Positions 33,500 to 42,605 of a DNA stretch of 44,495 nucleotides are shown piece after piece. The stretch's first letter is position 1, and the number at the start of each line of letters is the position of its first letter. The stretch comes from Tessaracoccus sp. SD287. Its GTDB lineage: Bacteria; Actinomycetota; Actinomycetes; Propionibacteriales; Propionibacteriaceae. Made by a program: the position numbers and the translations under genes. The notes beneath the pieces are model-generated. The model was not told where the DNA came from and ran no database searches. It saw only the letters and a program-made list of their open reading frames with translations. Location: the NCBI RefSeq assembly GCF_017355265.1, contig NZ_JADIJQ010000027.1, forward strand, positions 1 to 44,495, read 5' to 3'.

Positions 33500-34690
33500 T
33501 CAATCGCCGATGGTGGCGACCACCTGCCGCGCCATGGCCAGCTCCTCATTGGTGGGCACGACCAGCACCGGGACCTTCGACGAGGCCGTCGTGATGGCCC
33601 GGGGGTCCTTGGAGCGGACGGCGTTCGCCGCAGGGTCCAGGGCCACCCCGAACGGGGCCAGGCGCTCCACGACGCGGGCGCGGATCCAGTCGGCGTTCTC
33701 GCCCACGCCAGCGGTGAACACCAGCGCGTCCAGGCCCCCCATCAGGGCGGCGTAGCTGCCGATGTAGCTGACCAGGCGGTGCACGTAGACGTCCACCCCC
33801 AGCGCTGCGCGCTCGTCGCCGGCGTCGACCAGCGCCTTGACCTCACGCATGTCGATCTTGCCGGTCATGCCCAACATGCCCGACTTCTTGTTCAGCACGT
33901 CGTCGATCTGGCTGATGTCCCAGCCCTTCTTGCGGGCCAGGTAGGCCACCAGGCCGGGGTCGATGTCGCCGCTGCGGGTGCCCATCACCAGTCCCTGCAG
34001 CGGGGTCAGGCCCATGGACGTCTCGATCGGGCGTCCCTGGTCGACGGCCGAGGCCGACGCGCCATTGCCCAGGTGCAGCACGATGAGCTTGAGCTCGTCG
34101 CGGCTCCTGCCCAGGAACTCGGCAGCGGTGGTGCTGACGAAGTCATGACTGGTGCCGTGGAAGCCGTACTTGCGGATGCCGAGTTCCTCGACCAGGTCGG
34201 TGGGCAGGGCGTAGGTGTAGGCCTCGGCCGGCATGTCGGCGAAGAACGAGGTGTCGAAGATGGCCACGTGCGGCACGTCGGGCAGTGCCACCTGCGCCCC
34301 CTGGATGCCGGCGACGGCCGCCGGGTTGTGCAGGGGGGCCACCCCGTAGAGGTCGATCAGTTTGTCGACCACGGCGGGGGTGACCGGGGTGGTGTGCTTG
34401 AAGGTGCGTCCCCCGTGGACGGTGCGGTGGCCGACGGCGATCACCTCGTCCAGGTTCGGGCCGTGCGCACGGAACTGCTCCATCACGGTGGCCAGCGCCT
34501 CGGTGTGGTCGGCGAAGTGCTGGTCGACGTGGAACTCACCCGCATCGACGGTGTGGTCGAGGGTGCCGACCGAGTCCTGGCCCACCTTCTGCACCAGGCC
34601 GGTGGCCACGACGTCCTCGGTGTCGGCGTCGATCACCTGGTACTTGATCGAGGAGGAGCCGCAGTTCAGCAGCAGGATGAGACGGGCCAT
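33500..34690 (-). CDS. ackA: Acetate kinase
   Basis: The 396-residue protein has the family signatures LLLNCGSSSIKYQ at the N-terminus and YGFHGTSHDFVS, with HLGNGAS and TAGVGENADWIR in the nucleotide-binding half. Arg and Asp catalytic residues are in place (GHRTVHGG, FDTSFF). Length is standard. It interconverts acetyl phosphate plus ADP with acetate plus ATP, giving ATP by substrate-level phosphorylation. It follows pta by 31 bp on the same strand and is probably in one operon with it. Confidence 0.97.
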   Translation of the reverse strand: MARLILLLNCGSSSIKYQVIDADTEDVVATGLVQKVGQDSVGTLDHTVDAGEFHVDQHFADHTEALATVMEQFRAHGPNLDEVIAVGHRTVHGGRTFKHTTPVTPAVVDKLIDLYGVAPLHNPAAVAGIQGAQVALPDVPHVAIFDTSFFADMPAEAYTYALPTDLVEELGIRKYGFHGTSHDFVSTTAAEFLGRSRDELKLIVLHLGNGASASAVDQGRPIETSMGLTPLQGLVMGTRSGDIDPGLVAYLARKKGWDISQIDDVLNKKSGMLGMTGKIDMREVKALVDAGDERAALGVDVYVHRLVSYIGSYAALMGGLDALVFTAGVGENADWIRARVVERLAPFGVALDPAANAVRSKDPRAITTASSKVPVLVVPTNEELAMARQVVATIGD

Positions 34691-34721
34691 GACGGCGCCT
34701 TTCTGGGGAATGGTGCGGGGT

Positions 34722-36893
34722 TCAGGAGTGCTGGGCGTCGTCGTCGGGACGCGGCAACTCGGTGATGTCGGTGATCGGCTGGTAGTCCTTGCTGGCCGGG
34801 GCCTCGGACTGGCCGCCGGCCGCGGCGAGCGCGGCGTCCATCTGGGCCTGGATGGCGGTGATGGCGACAGTGTTGACGATGTCGTCGACCAGGGCGCCGC
34901 GGGACAGGTCGTTGACGGGACGGTTCAGGCCCTGCAGCACCGGCCCGATGGCCACCGCGCCGGAGGTGCGCTGGACGGCCTTGTAGGTGTTGTTGCCGGT
35001 GTTCAGGTCGGGGAAGACGAAGACGGTGGCCTGGCCGGCGACCTCGGATCCGGGCATCTTCTTGGTGCCGACGGCCGGGTCGACGGCGGCATCGAACTGG
35101 ATCGGGCCCTCGACCTTCAGGTGCGGCGCCTGCTGCTTGACCAGTTCGGTGGCGGCGCGCACCTTGTCGACGTCGGCACCCGAACCCGAGCTGCCGGTCG
35201 AGTACGACAGCATCGCCACCCGTGGCTCGATGCCGAAGGCCTCGGCGGTCTCGGCCGAACTGATGGCAATACTGGCCAACTGCTCGGCAGTCGGGTCGGG
35301 GTTGACGGCGCAGTCGCCGTAGACGACCACCTCGTCGGGCATGCACATCAGGAACGACGAGCTGACCACGGTGACGCCGGGCTTGGTCTTGACGAACTCC
35401 AGGCTGGGCTTGATGGTGTTGGCGGTGGTGTTGACCGCCCCCGACACCATGCCGTCGGCCATGCCGAAGTGCACCATCATCGTGGCGAAGTAGGACAGGT
35501 CCTTCAGCTTCTCCCGGGCCTGCTCCACGGTGACGCCCTTGTGGGCGCGCAGCCGGGCGTACTCGCGGGCGAACTTCTCGATCAGCACCCGGTTGTGGGG
35601 GCTGACCACCTGCGCCTCGCTGATGTCGAAGCCGAGCAGGTGGGCGCGATTGCGAATCTCGGTCTCGTCGCCGAGCAGGATGATGTGGGCCACGTCGCGG
35701 GTCAGCAGGATCGACGCCGACTCGATGATGCGCTGGTCGCTGGCCTCGGGCAGCACGATCGTCTTCTTGTCGGCACGCGCACGCTGCATCAGTTGGAACT
35801 CGAACATCAGCGGGGTGCGGATGTCGGCACGGTCAACCTCCAACGAGCGCAGGATGGCGTCGGCGTCGACGTGGTCGGCGAACATGCGCCGCGCCACCTC
35901 GATCTTGCGGGCCGAACTGGTCATCGTGCCCTGCATCCCGAACAGCCGTTCGGCGGTGCGGTAGGTGCCGGTGCTCGTGAAACCAATGGGCAGGTCGACG
36001 TCGGTGCCCGACATCAGTCGGTTGATGGCCGAGGGCACCGGGTAGCCACCCACCAGGATCACCGCGGCAATGGCTGGGAACGTGCCCGACCGGTGGGCCA
36101 TCAGCAGACCCGGCAGCAGGTCGAGCCGGTCCGAGGGGGCCACGATGGTGAACTCGGGCTCGAGCCGGTCGAGCACGTTGGGCAGGGACATGCCGGCGAC
36201 CAGGACGCCCAGCGACTCGCGGTCGAGCAGCCGCGGGTCCCCGGTCCACAGACTGGAGTGGGTCGCCTCGAACTGGGCACGGACCGTGGGTGCCGCCAGC
36301 ACCCTGCTCTCGGGAATGGCCGCGGTGACGTACTGCTGGCCCAGGGTGGTGAGATGCTCGCGGACCTCGCGCACCTGCTGTTCGTCGACCCGGTTCGCCA
36401 CGACGCCGATGACGTTCACGTGGTTGGCAACCAGTTCGCTCATCGAGACCCGGGCCGAGCGTTCGATGTTGGCGATGGACCGATCCCTGCCCGAGACCAC
36501 CAGCAGGACCGGGGCGTTGAGGTTGGCCGCGATGCTGGCATTGAACGCCATCTCGGTGGGGGCAAAGACGCCGGCGAAGTCCGAGCCGACCACCACGATG
36601 GCGTCGTACTTGTCCTGGATGCGTCCGTACTTGTGCACGATCAGCGACATGGCCGCATCAGGGTCGGCGGTCATCTCGTCGTAGCTGACCCCGACCGCCT
36701 CGTCAAAGGTCTGGTTGATGCCGGGCAGGCTCAGCAGCGTCTCGGTGACCTGGTCGCGTCGCAGCGACTTCACCAGTGGCCGGAACACGCCGACGGATTG
36801 CACGGTGGTCGCGAGGGCCTCGATCAGGCCCAACGCGATCACTGACTTGCCCACTCGCCCCTCAGGGGATGCCACGTAAACGACCTTGGTCAC
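34722..36893 (-). CDS. pta: Phosphate acetyltransferase, long form
   Basis: The 723-residue protein is the long-type Pta. An N-terminal P-loop-like domain (VYVASPEGRVGKSVIALGLIEAL) is followed by a DRTGG-type domain around residues 215-330. The C-terminal PTA_PTB catalytic domain has KTIVLPEASDQRIIESA, SSFLMCMPDEVVVYGDCAVN and FVFPDLNTGNNTYKAVQR. It converts acetyl-CoA to acetyl phosphate, used by the downstream AckA. GTG 36893 is chosen because a TAGGAT box lies 7 nt upstream and the P-loop motif must start there. An in-frame extension to 37124 runs antisense to the next gene. Confidence 0.96.
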   Translation of the reverse strand: MTKVVYVASPEGRVGKSVIALGLIEALATTVQSVGVFRPLVKSLRRDQVTETLLSLPGINQTFDEAVGVSYDEMTADPDAAMSLIVHKYGRIQDKYDAIVVVGSDFAGVFAPTEMAFNASIAANLNAPVLLVVSGRDRSIANIERSARVSMSELVANHVNVIGVVANRVDEQQVREVREHLTTLGQQYVTAAIPESRVLAAPTVRAQFEATHSSLWTGDPRLLDRESLGVLVAGMSLPNVLDRLEPEFTIVAPSDRLDLLPGLLMAHRSGTFPAIAAVILVGGYPVPSAINRLMSGTDVDLPIGFTSTGTYRTAERLFGMQGTMTSSARKIEVARRMFADHVDADAILRSLEVDRADIRTPLMFEFQLMQRARADKKTIVLPEASDQRIIESASILLTRDVAHIILLGDETEIRNRAHLLGFDISEAQVVSPHNRVLIEKFAREYARLRAHKGVTVEQAREKLKDLSYFATMMVHFGMADGMVSGAVNTTANTIKPSLEFVKTKPGVTVVSSSFLMCMPDEVVVYGDCAVNPDPTAEQLASIAISSAETAEAFGIEPRVAMLSYSTGSSGSGADVDKVRAATELVKQQAPHLKVEGPIQFDAAVDPAVGTKKMPGSEVAGQATVFVFPDLNTGNNTYKAVQRTSGAVAIGPVLQGLNRPVNDLSRGALVDDIVNTVAITAIQAQMDAALAAAGGQSEAPASKDYQPITDITELPRPDDDAQHS

Positions 36894-36900
36894 GCAGGTG

Positions 36901-36906
36901 ATCCTA
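36901..36906 (-). promoter_or_regulatory. -10 box of pta-ackA
   Basis: TAGGAT on the minus strand is 7 nt before GTG 36893, so the operon mRNA is probably leaderless. Confidence 0.5.
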
Positions 36907-36979
36907 ACGGTGAGCCAGGACACATCAGGGGCGGGGGGTCCAGATGTGCTGGCGACAAATCCGGCGGCCCCGGTCTGCC

Positions 36980-36985
36980 TAGGCT
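36980..36985 (+). promoter_or_regulatory. -10 box of the DUF418 gene
   Basis: TAGGCT is 7 nt before ATG 36993, a leaderless arrangement. Confidence 0.55.
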
Positions 36986-36992
36986 GGACCGC

Positions 36993-38267
36993 ATGCAGCC
37001 ACCCCCGGCCCCCGGACGTCGACTCGCCCCCGACCTGGCCCGCGGTTTCATGCTGCTGTTCATCGCCCTGGCCAATGTGTCGTGGTACCTCTACGGCCAC
37101 CCGCCAGGCCCCATCGGCCCGCATCCGGCGCCGGCGGGCGTGGTCGACAGCGTCATCCAGGTGCTCATGCTGACCATCGTCGACGGTCGGGCCTTCCCCA
37201 TGTTCGCCTTCCTGTTCGCCTACGGAATGGTGCAGTTCTACACGTCACGTCGGGCCCGGGGGGTGCCCGACGCGGCGGTCCGTGCCATGTTGAACCGCCG
37301 GCACCTGACCATGCTGGTGATCGGCTTCCTGCACGCGCTGCTGTTGTTCGTCGGCGACGTCGTGGGCGCCTACGCGCTGGCGGGCCTGTTGGTCGGTGCC
37401 CTGTTCTTCTTCCGCCGGACCGCCATCCTGAAGACCTGGACGATCGCGATGGGTGCGCTGATGGTGCTGGTCGGGCTACTGGTGGCAGTGCTGGGGGTGT
37501 GGCTGCAGACCTCCGGCACGGGCACCGTCGGCACCGACACCAGCACGTCCGACCTGGTGGACCTCACCGCCGGCGAGGGCGACTACCTGATGGCGGCCCT
37601 GTGGCGGGTCAGTACCTGGGCCGGCAATGCGCTGGTTGCCGGTCTGGTCATCCCGATTCCGTTGCTGCTGTTCGTGGGCTGGATGGCGGGACGCGTCCAG
37701 TTGCTCGAGAACGTCGCCCGGCACCGTGTCCGCCTGGTCAGGGTCGCGACCGTCACCATCCCGGTCGGGTGGGTGCTGGGGCTGGTCACCGGTCTGCAGC
37801 AGGTGGGCGTGCTGACCCTTGAGCATGCCCCGTGGATGCTGGTGGTGCTGAACTCGGTGGCGGGCATGGGCACAGGCATCGGCTACGCCTGCGTGTTCGC
37901 CCTGCTCGGCGCCCGCCACGAGCAGCGTCCCCCGAGGGCGGTGCTGGCGGTCGCGGCCGTCGGCCAGCGCTCGCTGTCGAGCTACCTGTGGCAGTCGCTG
38001 CTGTTGGCGCCGCTGCTCAGCGCCTGGGGGTTCGCCCTCGGCGACGACATCGGCACCTGGCAGGCGATGGCCCTGGCCGCGGGCGTCTGGGCGTCCTCGG
38101 TGGTGCTCTGCGACCTGCTGGCTCGACGTGGCCGGCGCGGCCCGGTCGAGGTGGTGCTGCGCAGCATCACCTACGGTCGAGGTGCTCGGCCAACCAGGCC
38201 AGGTCCGCCGCCTGCCCCTCAACTCCACCCGGTGTTTCGACCACCACCGGGGCCCGGCTCAGCCTGA
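36993..38267 (+). CDS. DUF418 (YeiB-like) membrane protein
   Basis: The 424-residue protein has about eight to ten membrane segments. It shows DUF418 features: PDLARGFMLLFIALANVSWYLY at the start, DGRAFPMFAFLFAYGMVQF, and RSLSSYLWQSLLLAPLLSAWG near the end. The family's role is unclear; members are inner-membrane proteins related to acyltransferase-like membrane proteins. The last 34 codons are antisense to the DNase IV gene (101 bp overlap) and give a Pro-rich tail, probably a neutral extension. It diverges from pta. Confidence 0.82.
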   Translation: MQPPPAPGRRLAPDLARGFMLLFIALANVSWYLYGHPPGPIGPHPAPAGVVDSVIQVLMLTIVDGRAFPMFAFLFAYGMVQFYTSRRARGVPDAAVRAMLNRRHLTMLVIGFLHALLLFVGDVVGAYALAGLLVGALFFFRRTAILKTWTIAMGALMVLVGLLVAVLGVWLQTSGTGTVGTDTSTSDLVDLTAGEGDYLMAALWRVSTWAGNALVAGLVIPIPLLLFVGWMAGRVQLLENVARHRVRLVRVATVTIPVGWVLGLVTGLQQVGVLTLEHAPWMLVVLNSVAGMGTGIGYACVFALLGARHEQRPPRAVLAVAAVGQRSLSSYLWQSLLLAPLLSAWGFALGDDIGTWQAMALAAGVWASSVVLCDLLARRGRRGPVEVVLRSITYGRGARPTRPGPPPAPQLHPVFRPPPGPGSA

Positions 38268-38967
38268 CCACCTCGACGATGCCCTCGGGGTCACAGAAGC
38301 CCTCACCGAAGTTGGTGTGCCGGTCGGCCCCCGAGTCGAAGGCGTCACGGGAGTCATTGGCGTGGATCAGGTCGATGCGGCCGGTGATGGCCAGCACGCG
38401 TTCCACCAGACCGACCAGTTCCTCCCCGCCGGCATGGGCGTGGCAGGTGTCCAGGCAGAAGCCGATCCGGTCCGCGTTCGGGGAGCCGTCCAGTGCGGTC
38501 CACAGTTGGTCGATGCGCTCCAGCTTGCGGGCCATCGCGTTGGCCCCGCCGGCGGTGTTCTCGATGAGCAGCGGTACCTCGACCTCGAGCCCGTCGACCG
38601 CCTTGCGCCAGTTCGCGAACCCGACCGCCGGGTCCTCGTCGGCGGTGACGTGGCCACCGTGGACGATGACCCCCTTGGCCCCGATCGAGGCGGCCGCGGT
38701 CAGGGTCTGCTGCAGGGTCTTGCGGCTGGGGATGCGGATGCGGTTGTTGGTGCTGGCCACGTTCATCACGTAGGGGGCGTGGACGTAGAGGTCGATGCCC
38801 GCCGCAGCGGCGGCAACCTTCAGACCCTCGGCGCCGCCGGGGTGGGTGATCTTCGGGGCCTTCCAGCTCTGCGGGTCACCCAGGAAGAACTGGGCGAGGT
38901 TCGCCCCCCGAGCCTGCGCCGCGGCAATCGGATCGTCAGCATCAACATGGCCACCCATCACAGTCAT
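38167..38967 (-). CDS. nfo: Deoxyribonuclease IV (endonuclease IV, AP endonuclease)
   Basis: The 266-residue TIM-barrel protein has the zinc-ligand motifs of endonuclease IV: VHAPYVMNVAS, VIVHGGHV, LLIENTAGG, FCLDTCHAHAGG and LIHANDSRDAFDSGADRH. These supply the His, Glu and Asp for three metal ions. It would cut abasic sites in base-excision repair. Length is a little shorter than E. coli Nfo, as in other actinobacteria. ATG 38967 has a TAGACT box 7 nt upstream. Confidence 0.93.
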   Translation of the reverse strand: MTVMGGHVDADDPIAAAQARGANLAQFFLGDPQSWKAPKITHPGGAEGLKVAAAAAGIDLYVHAPYVMNVASTNNRIRIPSRKTLQQTLTAAASIGAKGVIVHGGHVTADEDPAVGFANWRKAVDGLEVEVPLLIENTAGGANAMARKLERIDQLWTALDGSPNADRIGFCLDTCHAHAGGEELVGLVERVLAITGRIDLIHANDSRDAFDSGADRHTNFGEGFCDPEGIVEVVRLSRAPVVVETPGGVEGQAADLAWLAEHLDRR

Positions 38968-38974
38968 GTCGAGG

Positions 38975-38980
38975 AGTCTA
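38975..38980 (-). promoter_or_regulatory. -10 box of the DNase IV gene
   Basis: TAGACT on the minus strand is 7 nt before ATG 38967. The divergent fadD promoter lies about 50 bp away. Confidence 0.6.
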
Positions 38981-39025
38981 GGTGGTGCTCCGCGGACCCC
39001 CTGCCCGTGGCGTCGGTGACATCCC

Positions 39026-39031
39026 TAGACT
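39026..39031 (+). promoter_or_regulatory. -10 box of the acyl-CoA ligase gene
   Basis: TAGACT is followed by a short leader with an AAAGGAG ribosome site (39045-39051) and ATG 39057. Confidence 0.5.
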
Positions 39032-39056
39032 GACGCGTGCGACCAAAGGAGCTCCC

Positions 39057-40961
39057 ATGAACGCCGAATCACCCAGCGCCGCCGCCCCCCGCCCACTGGT
39101 GACCGACGGCTTGGCCGTCCGGCACCTCGACCACATGCTGCGCGCCACGGTGGGCAGGCACCCGAACCGCGCGGCCACCCGCATCCGCACCAACCCCGAG
39201 GGTGAGCCGACCTGGCGGACCCAGACCTACCGGGAGTTCGACGCCCGCATCCAGCAGATTGCCCGCGCACTGGTGCGCGACGGCATCGCCAAGGGTGACC
39301 GGGTGGCGCTGTTCGCGAACAACTGCCCGGAATGGAGCGAGGTCGACTTCGCGCTGCTGCGGGTCGGGGCCGTGCCGGTGCCGATTTATGCCACCTCGAC
39401 CCCCGAGCAGATCGCCCACATCGTGCGTGACTCGGGTGCCCGCGGGATGGTCGTCGGTGGCATCAGCGAGGCCGGTCGGGTGCGCGAGGTGTGGCCGGAG
39501 CTGTCCGATTTGGAATGGATGGTCTCGATCCCCGCGATCCCCGACGAGGACGTCCCGGCCCTGGACGAGTGGCTCGTCGGTGACGGCGCCAATGACGAGG
39601 CCGCCGGGTGGGACGCCGAGATCTCCGGACGCCAGCAGGCCGCCACCGCCGACGACCTGGCCTCGATCATCTACACCTCCGGCACCACCGGTGACCCGAA
39701 GGGCGTGATGTTGCACCACGGCGCACTGGTTGCCCAGGTCGACGCGGTGGCCAGTCTGTTCCCGATCACCGAGCAGGACCACAGCCTCAGCTTCCTGCCG
39801 TTGAGCCACGCCCTCGAGCGGGCGTGGACGACGATCGTGTTCGCCCACGGCTGCCTGAACACCTACCTTCCGAACGCCCGACTGGTGGCCGCGGCGCTGG
39901 TGGAGGTGCAGCCCACCATGATCGTCAGCGTGCCCAAGCTGTACGAGACGGTCTATCGCGTCGCGCACGAGAAGGCGGCCGCGTCACCGGTGAAGAAGCG
40001 CGTCTTCGACTGGGCCTTCCGCGTCGGCGGGCGGGCCCAGCATGCCTACCGCAAGGGCCGCCAGCCCTCGTCGTGGACCACGACCCAGGTCGCCCTGGCC
40101 GACAAGCTGGTCTTCAAGAACGTCCGGGAAGCCATCGGCGGACCCAAGACCGTGCTGGCCTGCGGTGGGGCACCGATCCGCAAGGAGGTCGAGGAGTTCT
40201 TCTCGGCAGCCGGAATCCAGATCTTCACCGGCTACGGCCTGACCGAGGCCTCGCCGCTGGTCAGCTTCAACTCCCGCAGCGCCTGGAAGATCGGCACGGC
40301 GGGGCGCGTGATGATGCGCGGGGAGCTCGCAATCGGGGCGAACTCCGAGATCATGTACCGCGGGCCCAATGTGATGGCCGGCTACTGGAACGCTCCTGAG
40401 GCGACGGCCGAGGTCATCACTGCCGACGGCTGGCTGCGCACCGGGGATGCCGGCTACGTCGACACCGACGGCTTCCTGGTCATCACCGACCGCATCAAGG
40501 ACATCATCGTCACCCTGGGCGGCAAGAACGTCGCCCCCCAGCAGATCGAGGGCCTCGTGCTCTCGGACCCGCTGTTCGAGCATGCCGTGCTGATTGGCGA
40601 GGGCCGTCCGTTCCTGACCCTGCTGGTGCGCCCCTCGATGCCGCAGTTGAAGGACCTGGCCGCACGGCTCGGGATCAACACCGAGAAGGATGACGAACTG
40701 GTCGAGCACCCCCAGATCCTGGCGGAGCTGAAGGCTCGGGTGGGCGCGCTGACCGCCAAACTGCCCAGCCACGAGCAGATCAAGGACCTGCGAGCCTCCA
40801 TCGAGGAGTTCACCATGGACAACGGACTGCTCACCCCGACGCTCAAGGTGCGCCGACGGGAGGTCGAAAAGAAGTTCCAGTCCGCGATCGACGACATGTA
40901 CGCCAAGCTGGCCGCGGCCCGTCGCGCCGTGCAGGGTCATGACAAGGACGCCGAGGCCTGA
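39057..40961 (+). CDS. Long-chain fatty acid-CoA ligase (FadD15-like)
   Basis: The 634-residue adenylate-forming enzyme has IIYTSGTTGDPKGV (P-loop), SFLPLSHALERAW, FTGYGLTEASPLVSFN, GWLRTGDAGYVDTDG and the C-terminal hinge ITDRIKDIIVTLGGKNVAPQQIE. It activates fatty acids to acyl-AMP and then acyl-CoA. The layout is that of the FadD15/AMP-binding group of actinobacteria. ATG 39057 is chosen over an upstream in-frame codon because the AAAGGAG site precedes it. It might supply acyl-CoA to the PlsC/AGPS operon, but that is only a guess. Confidence 0.92.
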   Translation: MNAESPSAAAPRPLVTDGLAVRHLDHMLRATVGRHPNRAATRIRTNPEGEPTWRTQTYREFDARIQQIARALVRDGIAKGDRVALFANNCPEWSEVDFALLRVGAVPVPIYATSTPEQIAHIVRDSGARGMVVGGISEAGRVREVWPELSDLEWMVSIPAIPDEDVPALDEWLVGDGANDEAAGWDAEISGRQQAATADDLASIIYTSGTTGDPKGVMLHHGALVAQVDAVASLFPITEQDHSLSFLPLSHALERAWTTIVFAHGCLNTYLPNARLVAAALVEVQPTMIVSVPKLYETVYRVAHEKAAASPVKKRVFDWAFRVGGRAQHAYRKGRQPSSWTTTQVALADKLVFKNVREAIGGPKTVLACGGAPIRKEVEEFFSAAGIQIFTGYGLTEASPLVSFNSRSAWKIGTAGRVMMRGELAIGANSEIMYRGPNVMAGYWNAPEATAEVITADGWLRTGDAGYVDTDGFLVITDRIKDIIVTLGGKNVAPQQIEGLVLSDPLFEHAVLIGEGRPFLTLLVRPSMPQLKDLAARLGINTEKDDELVEHPQILAELKARVGALTAKLPSHEQIKDLRASIEEFTMDNGLLTPTLKVRRREVEKKFQSAIDDMYAKLAAARRAVQGHDKDAEA

Positions 40962-40997
40962 GGCTCGCGCGGACGGGGTCGGGCGGGGTCGGTGGGG

Positions 40998-41612
40998 TCA
41001 GGGACGCAACGGGTAGCCGTCGGAGTCCTTGACGTCACCGGCCAGCATGATGATGCCGTCGATGAGCGGCCAGATGGCCCCGAAGCCGAGGGTCACCCAG
41101 GTCACAATGATCTGGGCGACGGCGATGCCGTAGTGGCCGGTGTAGAAACGTCCCACGCCGAAGGCGCCCAGGAAGATCTGCAGCAGACCGGCAGCGATCT
41201 TGGTCTTCGACGAGAACGGGAGCCCCGTCTTGGGGTCGACACCGTAGGGGGCACCCGGGTGGGGAGCCAGCGCGCCGTAGGCGGCGTAGGGGTTGTAGGC
41301 CCCGTAGGGCTGGACCGCTGCCCCGTAGGGCTGGCTGGGTTGACCGTAGGGATCGGCGTACGGGGCGGCGCCCTGCTGGTAGGGGTCGCCGGCGTAGGGA
41401 TCTGCGGAGTACGGGTCGTTCGCGTAGGGATCGCCACCGGGGGCGCTCGCAGACGGCTGGCCGCTCGCCGACGGCTGGCCGTACGGGGTGGCAGACGGCT
41501 GGCCGTACGGGGTGGCCGACGGCTGGCCGTACGGGGTGGCTGACGGCTGTGAACCGTAGCCGGAGCTCTGGTACGGGTCGGGTGACCCGGGCTGCTGGTT
41601 CCAGTTCGACAT
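40998..41612 (-). CDS. TM2-domain protein with a Tyr/Gly/Pro-rich N-terminus
   Basis: The 204-residue protein has a low-complexity N-terminal region (about residues 1-130) of repeats such as SATPYGQP (three copies, 24-bp units at 41470-41541) and DPYA/DPYS. A C-terminal TM2 domain has two membrane segments (LLQIFLGAFGVGRFYTGHYGIAV and FGAIWPLIDGIIMLAGD), ending in DSDGYPLRP. TM2 proteins of actinobacteria are common and poorly understood. A GAGGAG site precedes ATG 41612. Confidence 0.87.
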   Translation of the reverse strand: MSNWNQQPGSPDPYQSSGYGSQPSATPYGQPSATPYGQPSATPYGQPSASGQPSASAPGGDPYANDPYSADPYAGDPYQQGAAPYADPYGQPSQPYGAAVQPYGAYNPYAAYGALAPHPGAPYGVDPKTGLPFSSKTKIAAGLLQIFLGAFGVGRFYTGHYGIAVAQIIVTWVTLGFGAIWPLIDGIIMLAGDVKDSDGYPLRP

Positions 41613-41641
41613 GATGCTCCTCGCGGACGTGACTACGACAA

Positions 41642-41647
41642 ACTCTA
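41642..41647 (-). promoter_or_regulatory. -10 box of the TM2 gene
   Basis: TAGAGT on the minus strand is 29 nt before ATG 41612, with a GAGGAG site between. Confidence 0.45.
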
Positions 41648-41743
41648 GCCCCGTGGGGCTCGCGGCCCAATGCCCGGGGGAGGGGCGCGGGGACAGCGCC
41701 TGACCCGATGGCGCGACATTGCCCGCACGGTCCCGACAGGCCC

Positions 41744-41749
41744 TACCAT
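41744..41749 (+). promoter_or_regulatory. -10 box of the ion-channel gene
   Basis: TACCAT is 7 nt before ATG 41757, supporting this start and a leaderless mRNA. Confidence 0.4.
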
Positions 41750-41756
41750 CCGGCGT

Positions 41757-42581
41757 ATGGAACCTAATGACGCCGCAGACGTCGCCGATGGTGCCGTGAA
41801 GGCACCGGTGGCACCGGCCGACGGACTGCCCGTGGCGGACGACCCCGGCACGGGCTCGCTGGCCCAGGGACCGGTGGACGAGCCGGAGGTGTCCGGCTTC
41901 GGCTGGCACACGGTGCGTCGGAACCCGGCGGCGGCGCTGCTGGCCGTGCAACTGGTCAGCATCCTGATCTACCCGTTCGTCGACCGGGTGGGCAACACCT
42001 CCCAGCGCAGCATCGTCGCCCTGCTGGGGTTGATCGCCCTGGTGCTCGCCACCAGGCTGGTGCCCTCGACCCCGGTCACGGTATGGGTCTCGGCCCTGGT
42101 GGGGGTGCCAGCCGTGGCGTTGACCATCGTGGACGCCGTCACGGCGTGGGCCCAGCCGTGGCACTTCTGGAGCGATGTGTCCTACACCCTGTTCTACGGG
42201 TACGCGGCGGTGGCGCTGGTGGTCTACATGGTCAAGGACGAGCACGTCACCGCCGACGAGTTGTTCGCCGTGGGCGCCACCTTCACCGTGGGGGTGTGGG
42301 CGTTCGCGCACGCCTACTCGGCGCTGCAGTACCTGCAGCCGGGCAGCTTCATCGCGGCGGTGCAACCGGAGGCGGCCCGCAGCTGGATGGACCTGCTGTT
42401 CCTGAGCTGCACCACCATGACGTCGACGGGGCTGTCCGACGTGGTGCCGGTGCGTCCGCTGGCCCGGGCGGTCGTGATGATCCAGCAGATCACCGGCATG
42501 TTGTACATCGCCATGGTGATCAGCCACCTGGTCGGGCTCGGCATCGGCAAGCGGGCTCGACGCCCCCGCGCGGTGGCCTGA
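41757..42581 (+). CDS. Two-TM-type ion-channel protein with a non-canonical filter
   Basis: The 274-residue protein has a charged 70-residue N-terminus, four membrane segments and a C-terminal Ion_trans_2-like pore unit. Its outer helix, pore helix and filter read LLFLSCTTMTSTGLSDVVPVRP, followed by an inner helix (VVMIQQITGMLYIAMVISHLVGL). Spacing and the trailing D-x-x-P match K+ channels (TTVGYGDxxP), but the GYG filter is replaced by GLS. It may pass other ions or be regulatory. No RCK or CNBD domain follows. ATG 41757 has a -10 box 7 nt upstream. Confidence 0.78.
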   Translation: MEPNDAADVADGAVKAPVAPADGLPVADDPGTGSLAQGPVDEPEVSGFGWHTVRRNPAAALLAVQLVSILIYPFVDRVGNTSQRSIVALLGLIALVLATRLVPSTPVTVWVSALVGVPAVALTIVDAVTAWAQPWHFWSDVSYTLFYGYAAVALVVYMVKDEHVTADELFAVGATFTVGVWAFAHAYSALQYLQPGSFIAAVQPEAARSWMDLLFLSCTTMTSTGLSDVVPVRPLARAVVMIQQITGMLYIAMVISHLVGLGIGKRARRPRAVA

Positions 42582-42605
42582 CCCGGGCACGCACGGCCGG
42601 AACGA

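Noticed and set aside
34362..36845. An 827-codon open frame on the plus strand
   Set aside because: It is antisense to ackA and pta, both certain genes, and its composition is a frame shadow.
41470..41541. 24-bp tandem repeats as an intergenic element
   Set aside because: They are in frame within the TM2 protein and encode SATPYGQP units, so they are coding low complexity.
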